Below are positions 24,745 to 32,598 of a stretch of 64,000 bases of DNA, piece by piece; position 1 is the first letter of the stretch, and each line of letters opens with the position of its first letter. The stretch is taken from positions 1-64,000 of the forward strand of contig CAIPQU010000053.1 in the NCBI GenBank assembly GCA_903867305.1, read 5' to 3'. Source of the stretch: an uncultured beta proteobacterium (lineage in GTDB: Bacteria > Pseudomonadota > Gammaproteobacteria > Burkholderiales > Burkholderiaceae). Made by a program: the position numbers and the translations under genes. The notes below the pieces were generated by a model that was given only the letters and a program-made list of their open reading frames with translations, was not told the DNA's origin and did not search any database.

Positions 24745-25635
24745 CTAGGCATCCCTTCCCTTTTGACCAGCAAGTCCTTGCGGTCTAAAAATCAAGACCA
24801 ATATTAAAATCAATAATCCAAAAGCATCTCGATAATCATAGGAAACATAGACCGCAAAGTAGGATTCAAAAACACCTAAAAGTAAAGCTGCAAACATGCT
24901 TCCCCAAATAGAACCAAGACCACCCAAAACGACAATAATGTAGGATTTGATGGCAGGAAAAGATCCAATATCAGGTGATGGATTTACTAAGGGCGATAAC
25001 AATGCACCTGATAATGCAGCAAGTCCGCCAGCAATACCAAAAATGATTGCAGTCGTTTTAATCGGATCAATTCCAGCTAAAGACGAACCAAATCGATTTT
25101 GGGCTACCGCCTGAATCTGTTTACCCCACAATGATTTTTTTATAAAGATAGCTAAACCCACCAACAGTAAAATGGAAACACCAGCTGCAATGATTTTTTG
25201 ACCATTAAGCATAATTGGTCCAATAGCAATTCTTTGTGATGAAGCTAGGCTTGGCCCCATAAAGGGTGAAGGTCCAATAACCTTATCGACTAGATGGATG
25301 AGCAACAAAGAAAGCGCAAAGGTCACCACAACAGCATATTCGTCTTTCACAAAAGACCAACTGCTATATCCCGCATATAAAGGACGAATCAGGAGTCGCT
25401 CTACGACAATACCTAACAAACCTCCCGAGATGGCAGCAAAGGGTAATGCAAACCAAGGATTAACTCCAAAGTAACTTGCAATCAGCGCATATGTGTATGC
25501 GCCAACCATGAAAAACTCCCCATGGGCAAAATTAATAACGCGCAAAACTCCAAAAATCATCGATAGACCAACTGCCATCAATGCATAAAACAAGCCCATA
25601 ATCAGGCCATTAACAGTAAGGTCTAAAAATAACAA
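24745..25635 (-). CDS. livH: LIV-type ABC transporter permease, LivH type
   Basis: A 296-residue permease with NGLIMGLFYALMAVGLSMIFG at the N-terminus, RVINFAHGEFFMVGAY, AVAQNRFGSSLAGIDP (the ATPase-contact loop) and GGLGSIWGSMFAALLLGV. The start at 25635 is a TTG with only a weak upstream AAAGAAA; no better start is seen before the terminator-like hairpin at 25655-25680. It follows the substrate-binding protein gene, separated by that hairpin, which probably lowers expression of the membrane genes relative to the binding protein. Confidence 0.88.
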   Translation of the reverse strand: MLFLDLTVNGLIMGLFYALMAVGLSMIFGVLRVINFAHGEFFMVGAYTYALIASYFGVNPWFALPFAAISGGLLGIVVERLLIRPLYAGYSSWSFVKDEYAVVVTFALSLLLIHLVDKVIGPSPFMGPSLASSQRIAIGPIMLNGQKIIAAGVSILLLVGLAIFIKKSLWGKQIQAVAQNRFGSSLAGIDPIKTTAIIFGIAGGLAALSGALLSPLVNPSPDIGSFPAIKSYIIVVLGGLGSIWGSMFAALLLGVFESYFAVYVSYDYRDAFGLLILILVLIFRPQGLAGQKGRDA

Positions 25636-25644
25636 GCGTTTCTT

Positions 25645-25680
25645 TCAAAAAATAGAAACGTCCTTCAAGAAGGACGTTTC
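25645..25680 (-). terminator. Intra-operon terminator/attenuator between binding protein and permease genes
   Basis: On the minus strand GAAACGTCCTT pairs with AAGGACGTTTC (11 bp, 4-base loop; 25655-25680), followed by TATTTTTTGA. This is a classical intrinsic terminator placed right after the binding-protein gene and just before livH. Partial read-through would give excess binding protein, a common arrangement. Confidence 0.8.
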
Positions 25681-25697
25681 ATCACATCATACTGAAC

Positions 25698-26921
25698 TTA
25701 CTTGGGCATCGTAATCTTTTGTACATTAAATTCTGTACCAGGACTTTGCAGTAATGTCGTTTTGCCGACTGCTTGGTTGACATCGGTTAACTGATAGTTC
25801 ACATAAGGTATCGCTGCCCACTGCTGATAAGATACTCCAGGGGTAGAATCAAACACCATGACACCACGCGCCCCATCAAATTTACTTTTACGCATCACAT
25901 CTAAAAGCTTAGCGGAGTCAGTTGTTCCTGCTTGGCGAATCGCCTCTGTAATCACCAATAAAGAGTCTACTGCCTGATAAATTAAGCGGTTGGGATCATT
26001 ATTTGTGCGCTTTTTATACTCTACAGCAATTTGCTTTGATAACTCATTCATCTTCATATCAGGATGGTACATACCAATCGTCATCATGTACTTTCCAGCT
26101 TCTTTGACGTTTTGCCAAAAGTCAGGGTAGTCAGCCATCCCTGCACCGTCATAGACCAAAGTCTTTGGTGATGGGGCAACACCTTGCTCATATAGTTGAT
26201 TGAGCGCAATGTAGGCGGCAGGAGGCAGCATGGTCATCACAATAACATCTGGTGGATTTGCTTTGAGAGCAAGGATCGCTGGTGTAAAGTCTTTACTGCT
26301 TCGATCTAAAGTTTCAAATTTGTAATCAACTGTGGCACCTTTTCTTTTTAAAGCCTCTCCCACACCTTTTGCTAAACCTATACCATAATCAGTATTTTCA
26401 GCAAAAGCAACAACGCGTTTGACTTTCATAGCTTTTAAAGTTTCCGCCATGGAATCAGCCACAACAAAATTATATGGTGATGTGTTAATGACCTCAGGAT
26501 AACCTTTGACACGCACTGAATCAGCCCAACAGTTTGTGTTGACGTAAGGCGTTTGATAGCGATGAGCCACCTCAATTTCACTTAAACAAACAGAGCTTTG
26601 GTGAGATCCAGTAATCGCAACAACCTTATCCTTCGTGATTAACTTCTCAACCGCTGAACGTCCTTTTTCAGGTAATCCTTGGTTATCTTCAATCACCAAC
26701 TTGACAGGCCGACCCAATAGTCCACCCTTAGCATTAATCATGTCTGCATAAATTTCCATTGCGTCTTTAATTTGCGTTCCTTGAATCACTGACCCAGGAG
26801 GTGATCTAGTAATCGATAAACCAATCAAAATCGGTTCAACAGCAAAGATCAATTGAGTAAAAGATCCTAAAACGATTGCCAATACCAGAGTTCGTAAACG
26901 TGTAGTAGATATTAATTTCAT
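25698..26921 (-). CDS. LIV-type ABC transporter substrate-binding protein
   Basis: 407 residues from ATG 26921, behind TGGAGAC; the TTG at 26939 is less likely. A signal peptide ends near GSFTQLIFA. The mature protein is of the LivJ/amide-binding type: ILIGLSITRSPPGSVIQG, GGLLGRPVKLVIEDNQG, KVVAITGSHQSSVCLSEIEV, YNFVVADSMAETLKAMKV, DRSSKDFTPAILALKANPPD and ARGVMVFDSTPGVSYQQWAA. The hydrophilic cleft sequence does not identify the ligand. Downstream metabolic genes on the other side (cyclase, BKACE) suggest carboxylates or aromatic breakdown products instead of leucine. Confidence 0.88.
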   Translation of the reverse strand: MKLISTTRLRTLVLAIVLGSFTQLIFAVEPILIGLSITRSPPGSVIQGTQIKDAMEIYADMINAKGGLLGRPVKLVIEDNQGLPEKGRSAVEKLITKDKVVAITGSHQSSVCLSEIEVAHRYQTPYVNTNCWADSVRVKGYPEVINTSPYNFVVADSMAETLKAMKVKRVVAFAENTDYGIGLAKGVGEALKRKGATVDYKFETLDRSSKDFTPAILALKANPPDVIVMTMLPPAAYIALNQLYEQGVAPSPKTLVYDGAGMADYPDFWQNVKEAGKYMMTIGMYHPDMKMNELSKQIAVEYKKRTNNDPNRLIYQAVDSLLVITEAIRQAGTTDSAKLLDVMRKSKFDGARGVMVFDSTPGVSYQQWAAIPYVNYQLTDVNQAVGKTTLLQSPGTEFNVQKITMPK

Positions 26922-27124
26922 AAAGTCTCCATGATCCAAGTAGATGGTTTTTTAAGTTTTCAAAAAAAGACCCTTTAATCATAATCCCTGAGGGCTTGAT
27001 AATCAATCTTTGAAATTATTTTAGGTATAACGTGTTTTGGATAAAGTAAGGAGTTGAAGCGTTTAAAAGGTAATATAGCTATTACGTTGTTTATTCATGT
27101 ATGACGAGATAGGAGATGTTATTC

Positions 27125-28537
27125 ATGGTAATTGCCAAAAAGTCTACTTCAACCGCTCTAAAGAGCGCCCTTCATGAACGCCCTAGTATTATCCAAAGAA
27201 TCGATCAAGGAAAAGCCCTTCGTAAAGTTGTATCTCGAGCTATCCACGCAAATTACAAAGTATCAACTGCGCGAAGAGATCCTATTAGCATCATCCTTGA
27301 GCAAGATAAAAGTCGTATACACGAACTCGTACCTATTCGTCATGCACGCATGTTAACTTCACCTTTTGCTTTCTTACGTGGTAGTGCAAAAATCATGATC
27401 GAAGATATCGGCTTGGCTCCCACGAGCAAAATCCCAGTTCTAGCGAATGGTGATATGCATGTATCCAATTTTGGCATCTATGCTACCGCTGAGAGAAATA
27501 TTGTATTTAGTATTAATGATTTTGATGAAACACATCCTGGAGCCTGGGAATGGGACATCAAACGTTTAACCGCAAGTGCGGTTGTTTGTGCCCGTTTTTT
27601 AGGTGGCGATAAAGTAACTTGTGAACAAGCAGCAAGGTCTGTTGTGAGCTCTTACCGTCAAAAAATGGATGAGTATGCTCATACACCTTATTTGGATCTT
27701 TGGTACCACACCATCAAAGTTGAAGATGTTTTAAAGACATTATCACTGCCTGCCAAAAAAGAAATGAAGAAAGTCATCAACTCAGCAAAGAAAAAAACAC
27801 AATTAACGATGTTTGAAAAAATGTCACATACCGTGAATAATCATCGTGTCATCAAAAGCACTGGTCCGTTAATGGCACGTGATGCTCAGTTAGAGTCACG
27901 CAAAAATACCTTGAAGCTTTTGGATGGCATCTTACAAAGTTATACGGAGTCATTGACATCCGATCGTCGAAATTTAGTGAACCGTTATCAAATTCTAGAC
28001 ATTGGACGTAAGGTAGTCGGTGTTGGAAGCGTTGGCACACGTTGCTGGGTCATTCTTCTACGTGGTGTAAATGATTTTGATCCATTGCTCCTGCAAGTTA
28101 AAGAAGCTGACACATCTGTTTTAGCACCGTTCTCGGAGGTTTCTCTCCCTTACGAGAATCAAGGCCATCGCGTCGTATCTGGACAACGAACGGTCCAAGG
28201 TGCGCCAGACATTTTCCTGGGTTGGGGTGACTATCAAGCGAGAGATTTTTATGTTCGTCAACTCAGCGATATGAAGGGGGGCGCTGAATTTATTCCAGGC
28301 CAAACTAAATTATCAAATTTTGTGGAGTATTGCGGAACCTGCGGTTGGGCATTGGCTCTAGCTCATGCAAAATCTGGAGATGCTGCGATGATTTCAGGAT
28401 ATTGCGGTAATAGTGACGAATTAGATACCGCATTCACAAAATTTGCATTTCTGTATGCTGATCAAAACCAAAAAGATTATGAAGCCATGCAAATCGCTGC
28501 AAAAACAGGCAGAATCGAGGTGGCCAAGGAATTCTAA
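27125..28537 (+). CDS. DUF2252 family protein
   Basis: 470 residues from ATG 27125. AGGAG abuts the ATG at 27116, so the second ATG, nine bases later, fits ribosome spacing better. Family features: RMLTSPFAFLRGSAKIM, VLANGDMHVSNFGIY, FSINDFDETHPGAWEWDIKR, GRKVVGVGSVGTRCWVILL and LALAHAKSGDAAMISGY. The GD-H-x-x-N-FG and FDE-W-D-x-KR motifs recall the catalytic and metal residues of aminoglycoside-phosphotransferase-like kinases, so a small-molecule kinase is a reasonable guess. It stands alone between divergent and convergent neighbours. Confidence 0.88.
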   Translation: MVIAKKSTSTALKSALHERPSIIQRIDQGKALRKVVSRAIHANYKVSTARRDPISIILEQDKSRIHELVPIRHARMLTSPFAFLRGSAKIMIEDIGLAPTSKIPVLANGDMHVSNFGIYATAERNIVFSINDFDETHPGAWEWDIKRLTASAVVCARFLGGDKVTCEQAARSVVSSYRQKMDEYAHTPYLDLWYHTIKVEDVLKTLSLPAKKEMKKVINSAKKKTQLTMFEKMSHTVNNHRVIKSTGPLMARDAQLESRKNTLKLLDGILQSYTESLTSDRRNLVNRYQILDIGRKVVGVGSVGTRCWVILLRGVNDFDPLLLQVKEADTSVLAPFSEVSLPYENQGHRVVSGQRTVQGAPDIFLGWGDYQARDFYVRQLSDMKGGAEFIPGQTKLSNFVEYCGTCGWALALAHAKSGDAAMISGYCGNSDELDTAFTKFAFLYADQNQKDYEAMQIAAKTGRIEVAKEF

Positions 28538-28544
28538 AAAACTT

Positions 28545-28571
28545 CAGGCCAAACCTCAATGGTTTGGCCTG
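28545..28571. terminator. Bidirectional terminator between DUF2252 and cyclase genes
   Basis: CAGGCCAAAC pairs with GTTTGGCCTG (10 bp, 7-base loop). On the minus strand it is followed by a run of six T, so it ends the cyclase transcript well. On the plus strand the T run is poor. Confidence 0.75.
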
Positions 28572-28598
28572 ATAGGGTTTAAATACGAAATAAGGCGA

Positions 28599-29603
28599 TT
28601 ACTTCAATACCACTGGGTTAATTGGAGATCCAACTCCGCCAGTAATCGGTAATGGGGGTGCCGTAAATAAAAACTCATAGACTTTATCAGCAGCACAATC
28701 ATCAGCTAATTCCTTGAGATTGAAAATCTCACCCATCGTAATACCAATCATCGGGATGACAATCCAGTGCCAAGGTTGATTAGCACCAATCACTTCATTC
28801 GGGCGCACTTCACAACCCCATGTATCAGTACAAATCGCAGCAATCTTTTTTTCATGAATCCAGGTGCAAGTTTCAAAACGCAAGCCTGGCGCATCACCAG
28901 CAGCATATGAATCCCAATCACCTCTGGCTAAACGCTCTTCCATCATGCCCGTGCGAACAATCACAAAATCGCCTTGCTTGATTTCGACACCCTGTGCTTT
29001 AGCACAGTCATCTAGATCTTGATTAGAAATACCATATCCATCAGGTAAAAAATCACCACCCTTAAAACGGGCCATATCTAATAGAACGCCACGACCAATC
29101 ATTTTGTCGCGAGTTTTTTCAATACCGTTTTTCTTCGCACCTGTCGAATCAACTAATGCCGCGTCATATCCATTCCACATTTTATCTTTGTAAAAAATGT
29201 GACCTAGTGCATCCCATTGTGTTCCGCACTGCAAAGGCATCGATACCATGTCATCAGCATAACGAATACCACCAGCATCTTGATTACCTGAAACAGCATC
29301 AGTACCTGTGGCTAACATCGTATGAATTGGATTGAAACGACCACCCCAGCCTGTTGTTTGTGGGCCATGCGAGTCAAAATTAAGTCCTAATGAAATCGCT
29401 TTACCTTTTTTAACTAACTTTGCAGCCTCTTTGAGTTGCTCTGGTCCAACGTAATTGAGGGTGCCGATTTCATCATCAGGGCCCCACTTACCCCAGTTAC
29501 AGGTATCTTTAGCCATTTGCTCAATCGCCGCCAGCGTTAATGTGCGATCAATATTATTATTCGGAACACCCTTCATACCAGGCGCAGTTTGTTTTGTTGT
29601 CAT
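28599..29603 (-). CDS. Cyclase-family metal hydrolase (kynurenine formamidase-like superfamily)
   Basis: 334 residues from ATG 29603, which AAGGAG serves at a six-base distance; the ATG at 29609 touches that site. WGPDDEIGTLNYVGPE, the HGPQTTGWGGR region, LQCGTQWDALGHIFY, RGVLLDMARFKGGDFLP, GDFVIVRTG and PNEVIGANQPWHWIVIPMIG place it in the putative cyclase family. The usual metal motif H-x-G-T-H-x-D appears as Q-C-G-T-Q-W-D, the form seen in a separate branch. It may open an amide, lactone or cyclic compound. It is divergent from the BKACE gene across a 357-base region, so the two may be co-controlled. Confidence 0.85.
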   Translation of the reverse strand: MTTKQTAPGMKGVPNNNIDRTLTLAAIEQMAKDTCNWGKWGPDDEIGTLNYVGPEQLKEAAKLVKKGKAISLGLNFDSHGPQTTGWGGRFNPIHTMLATGTDAVSGNQDAGGIRYADDMVSMPLQCGTQWDALGHIFYKDKMWNGYDAALVDSTGAKKNGIEKTRDKMIGRGVLLDMARFKGGDFLPDGYGISNQDLDDCAKAQGVEIKQGDFVIVRTGMMEERLARGDWDSYAAGDAPGLRFETCTWIHEKKIAAICTDTWGCEVRPNEVIGANQPWHWIVIPMIGITMGEIFNLKELADDCAADKVYEFLFTAPPLPITGGVGSPINPVVLK

Positions 29604-29960
29604 GAACATCTCCTTAGAAAAAATTTTTATGAATGTATTATAGGATGAACTTTCAATCCTACGTCATTCAACCAGGAATTCAATGTAACTGATTTCCAAG
29701 CAGAGATGAATGACATTCAGCCTGCATTAGGGTTTGTACTGATTTAATTTTTATGACGTTCATGAAAAATCGAAAACTTGCAGCAGTTTTTTGATGTTGG
29801 CAAAAATTTCATATAATCATTATTCTTTACCAACATCCAAACTCTTAAAAAGAGTTAATTATAAAAATTGATGGGGGGGACAAGTCCTTTACTCAAACAT
29901 TCAGCTTGAGTCAATTTCTGTCTTTTCCGAAAAGTGTTCCATTAACAGAAAGGTTGCATT
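29604..29960. promoter_or_regulatory. Divergent control region of cyclase and BKACE genes
   Basis: There is no gene in this 357-base stretch. A clear -10 box TATAAT lies at 29812-29817, with TTTTGA 17 bases upstream as a weak -35, directed at the BKACE gene; its leader would be about 140 bases. A run of seven G (29873-29879) and a GGACAAGTCC-type palindrome at about 29878-29887 occur in that leader. No regulator gene adjoins it. Confidence 0.45.
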
Positions 29961-30896
29961 ATGTCAGCGAAACAAAAGAAAGTGATTATCACCTGTGCCG
30001 TCACAGGCTCGATTCACACACCAACGATGTCTCCATACCTCCCCGTAACACCGAAAGAAATTGAGGATGCGGCTGTCGGCGCTGCAGAAGCAGGCGCTTC
30101 GATTGTTCACTTACATGCCCGCAATCCAGAGAATGGTCTTCCTGATCAAACTCCAGAAGCATTTATGAAGTTTTTGCCACAGATCAAAGCCCGCTCGAAT
30201 GTCGTGATTAATCTGACTACTGGCGGCTCACCCACGATGGCGATTGAAGATCGACTCCAACCAGCTCTTCGCTTAAAGCCTGAAGTGGCATCACTCAATA
30301 TGGGTTCAATGAACTTTGGTCTTTATCCGATGTTAAATCGCTATAAAGAATTTAAATATGACTGGGAAGAACCGTATCTAGCTGGTTCAGAAGATCGTAT
30401 CTTCAAAAACACATTTAAAGATATTCGCTATATTTTAGAGTCTTGCTCTGAAAACAATACACGCTTTGAAATCGAATGTTATGACATTGCACACCTTTAT
30501 GTCGCTGCGCATTTTGTGGATCGCGGTTTACTTAAAGGTCCTCTCTTGATTCAGTCCGTCTTTGGTTTACTCGGCGGAATCGGACCTCACCCAGAAGATG
30601 TCCTAATGATGAAACGTACAGCAGATCGCCTCTTCGGTGAAGACTACTACTGGTCAGTGCTTGGCGCTGGTAAAAACCAAATGCCGATTGCTGCCATGTC
30701 AGCTGCCATGAACTCCAATATTCGGGTAGGTTTGGAAGACTCATTATGGGACGGACCTGGAACTTTGGCGAAGACTAATGCCGACCAAGTGACTCGCGCT
30801 GTCAATTTATTAAAAGCTCTGAACTTAGAGCCAGCTACTCCAGATGAAGCAAGAGCCATGCTAGGGCTTAAAGGACCGAATCAGGTCAACTTCTAA
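29961..30896 (+). CDS. BKACE (DUF849) beta-keto acid cleavage enzyme
   Basis: A 311-residue TIM-barrel zinc enzyme. VIITCAVTGSIHTPTMSPYL at the N-terminus, the metal pair in IVHLHARNP, INLTTGGSPTM, RFEIECYDIAHLY, the GGIGPHPEDVL region and GLEDSLWDGPGTLAKTNA are family hallmarks. Known members condense a beta-keto acid with acetyl-CoA and cleave it into acetoacetate and a CoA ester (for example in carnitine or lysine breakdown). The specific keto acid here is unknown. AAAGG lies before the ATG. The gene ends four bases before a strong terminator. Confidence 0.92.
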   Translation: MSAKQKKVIITCAVTGSIHTPTMSPYLPVTPKEIEDAAVGAAEAGASIVHLHARNPENGLPDQTPEAFMKFLPQIKARSNVVINLTTGGSPTMAIEDRLQPALRLKPEVASLNMGSMNFGLYPMLNRYKEFKYDWEEPYLAGSEDRIFKNTFKDIRYILESCSENNTRFEIECYDIAHLYVAAHFVDRGLLKGPLLIQSVFGLLGGIGPHPEDVLMMKRTADRLFGEDYYWSVLGAGKNQMPIAAMSAAMNSNIRVGLEDSLWDGPGTLAKTNADQVTRAVNLLKALNLEPATPDEARAMLGLKGPNQVNF

Positions 30897-30900
30897 AAAA

Positions 30901-30927
30901 AAGTCCTGTTCATCAGGACTTTTTTTA
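30901..30927. terminator. Bidirectional intrinsic terminator after the BKACE gene
   Basis: AAGTCCTG pairs with CAGGACTT across a 5-base loop (30901-30921), flanked by A run on the left and T run on the right. It serves both the BKACE gene and the convergent zinc-ribbon gene, whose stop codon lies within the T run. Confidence 0.88.
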
Positions 30928-31413
30928 TACCTTCATTCCTGAAGACGAAGGAAATGGGTGCTCGAGGGTGGAACCCAAAAAATAAATCATTCCATATAAA
31001 AAAATAATGATGAAGAGTATTAATCCAATCGCCACGATAGACCAACGACGTTGCACCTTTTGAAAGTGCTCAACACTATCCCAGTGATCGTTTTGCCATG
31101 CCCACTCTCGGCCTTTAAAACCTAACACCACATGCATAATAAAACCAATGCCTGGGACTAAGGCAAGTAAGCCTATCCAGGTTTTATTGCAAACGGCCCA
31201 AAACCATCCAAACACGAATGCTCCCCAAGACCAACCAGCAACCCCCGCTGGAATCGCTAAGTTATTACGCGCAGGACTCATCGGGGCAGAATCAATCGTC
31301 GCCATGACAGACTCGACCACTGGCGGTGCCTCCGTTGATGTCAAATCATTGCCGCATTGCGTACAAAAATATGCATGATCAGGATTACTTTTACCGCACT
31401 TAGGACAAAACAT
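30925..31413 (-). CDS. Zinc-ribbon membrane protein
   Basis: A 162-residue protein. Residues 1-25 form a zinc ribbon (FCPKCGKSNPDHAYFCTQCG, a C-x2-C pair twice). A Pro/Ala linker follows, then a membrane part: GWSWGAFVFGWFWAVCNKTW, IGLLALVPGIGFIMHVVLGF and a C-terminal helix VAIGLILFIIIFLYGMIY, with GREWAWQNDHWDSVEHFQ between them. This architecture is common in small proteins of unknown function; a ribosome or protein-scaffold role is sometimes guessed without proof. It is next to, and probably transcribed with, the MAPEG gene (15-base gap). Confidence 0.8.
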   Translation of the reverse strand: MFCPKCGKSNPDHAYFCTQCGNDLTSTEAPPVVESVMATIDSAPMSPARNNLAIPAGVAGWSWGAFVFGWFWAVCNKTWIGLLALVPGIGFIMHVVLGFKGREWAWQNDHWDSVEHFQKVQRRWSIVAIGLILFIIIFLYGMIYFLGSTLEHPFPSSSGMKV

Positions 31414-31428
31414 CGTTTACCTTTGTAT

Positions 31429-31818
31429 TTAGTGAGAATGAAGCCCAGAAACAATAAATAGGCCCACGGCACAGCCAATACCGACTGTCCAACACAAGCT
31501 TCGTAAAGTGGCTTTATCCGTCACGTAACAAATAACAAAAAGGAACCTAGCGATCACAAAAATAGAGGCCAAACAATTCACAGAACCCGTGGGAGCTTGC
31601 GTCATGGTAGCAACAAGGACTCCAGCGGCGAATAACGGAAAGGCTTCAAAGCTATTCGCTTGAGCAGCATTACCGCGAGCCCGAAAACCGGTCTGATTCG
31701 CTAACCATTGCCGAGGATTATTGTTATCAAATTTTTCAAATCCCCATTTTGCAAAGGCTGTACCAAGATAAGGCAATAACCCCGCAATTAACACACACCA
31801 TAAAGCGATTGTCATCAT
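31429..31818 (-). CDS. MAPEG family membrane protein
   Basis: A 129-residue protein with four hydrophobic segments. LWCVLIAGLLPYLGTAFAKW, NNNPRQWLANQTGFRARGNA, QANSFEAFPLFAAGVLVA and ARFLFVICYVTDKATLRSLCW match the MAPEG family (membrane-associated proteins in eicosanoid and glutathione metabolism). Bacterial members may conjugate glutathione to hydrophobic compounds; activity here is unknown. It starts at the ATG pair near 31818, behind a GGGGG run. Confidence 0.88.
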   Translation of the reverse strand: MMTIALWCVLIAGLLPYLGTAFAKWGFEKFDNNNPRQWLANQTGFRARGNAAQANSFEAFPLFAAGVLVATMTQAPTGSVNCLASIFVIARFLFVICYVTDKATLRSLCWTVGIGCAVGLFIVSGLHSH

Positions 31819-31917
31819 AACCCCCTGTATTTGCTATCAAGCTCAGATACTGTTATTTTAGTGTAAATTAGTCTGAACAATTCAATAGATAATAAAAAGA
31901 TAACGAAAGGATAGAAG

Positions 31918-32280
31918 ATGAAATTTCAAGAATCGGTCAAAACCTGCTTTAATCAATTTTCTAGTTTTCAAGGAAGAGCTTCACGTTCCGAATATTGGTA
32001 GTTTGCTTTGTTCTCTTTAATCGTCAACTTTGTCTCCAACAGTATCCTCCCCTCAAACATTGGGTTAATTGTTAGTGTGATTATTCTGGTACCTCATATC
32101 AGTGTCGCAATTCGTCGCTTGCATGACATTGGTAAAAAAGGCTATTGGATCTTGCTAGGCTTAATTCCAATCGCTGGCCTCGTACTCATTTACTGGTTCA
32201 TACAAAAATCAGAACCCGTGGCAAATGAGTTTGGTGAGGTCCCTGCAGATGTAGATCTTGCTCAAATCACTTCATCGTAG
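31918..32280 (+). pseudogene. DUF805 membrane protein interrupted by an in-frame TAG
   Basis: ATG 31918 (after GGATAGAAG) opens MKFQESVKTCFNQFSSFQGR, ending ASRSEYW, then TAG at 31999-32001. The same frame continues FALFSLIVNFVSNSILPSN, VAIRRLHDIGKKGYWILLG and GLVLIYWFIQKSEP to the stop at 32278-32280. DUF805 proteins normally read SEYWWF, so a TGG-to-TAG change at codon 28 explains the stop. Everything else is in frame and intact, so the change is recent or a sequencing error. A shortened product starting after the stop is possible but would lack the first conserved block. Confidence 0.8.
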
Positions 32281-32598
32281 ATACTCAGTAAAACGATACC
32301 GAGCAAAACCATAGGCGTGAAAAGTGCCTCATGGGATTTCATCCGCTGAAAGCCGCCTCAGTAATAACTTTTACAAACGGTTTAGTTAACACACTAAATC
32401 GTTCTATATTTTAGAAATTCACAATGAATGGAATTTCATTCAAAAAATAGTTCAATTGATGATTCACAGGCTTCCTGAAGAGCTATCGAGAGTTTTACAA
32501 ACTATTAAAATTGGGGCATAAGTTCAAATCAGCAAGAAAAGAAGGCTTACAATAGATACCACCAATACAAAAGTATTTTTTTATTTCAGGAGAAAATG
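32281..32598 (+). promoter_or_regulatory. Structured leader/promoter region of acnB
   Basis: There is no gene in this stretch. A GC-richer patch at about 32310-32360 can fold: AGGCG with CGCCT enclosing GGAT-ttc-ATCC and GC-tgaaa-GC. An 11-bp hairpin with one G-T pair spans 32376-32403 (AACGGTTTAGT with ACTAAATCGTT), and a third (TGAATG-gaattt-CATTCA) spans 32425-32442. The last hexamer resembling a -10 box is TACAAT at 32548-32553, 45 bases before acnB. No known riboswitch class was recognised. Confidence 0.45.

Noticed and set aside
32281-32595. tRNA or known riboswitch before acnB
   Set aside because: No cloverleaf with an acceptor and T-arm consensus and no match to a riboswitch core that I could recognise.
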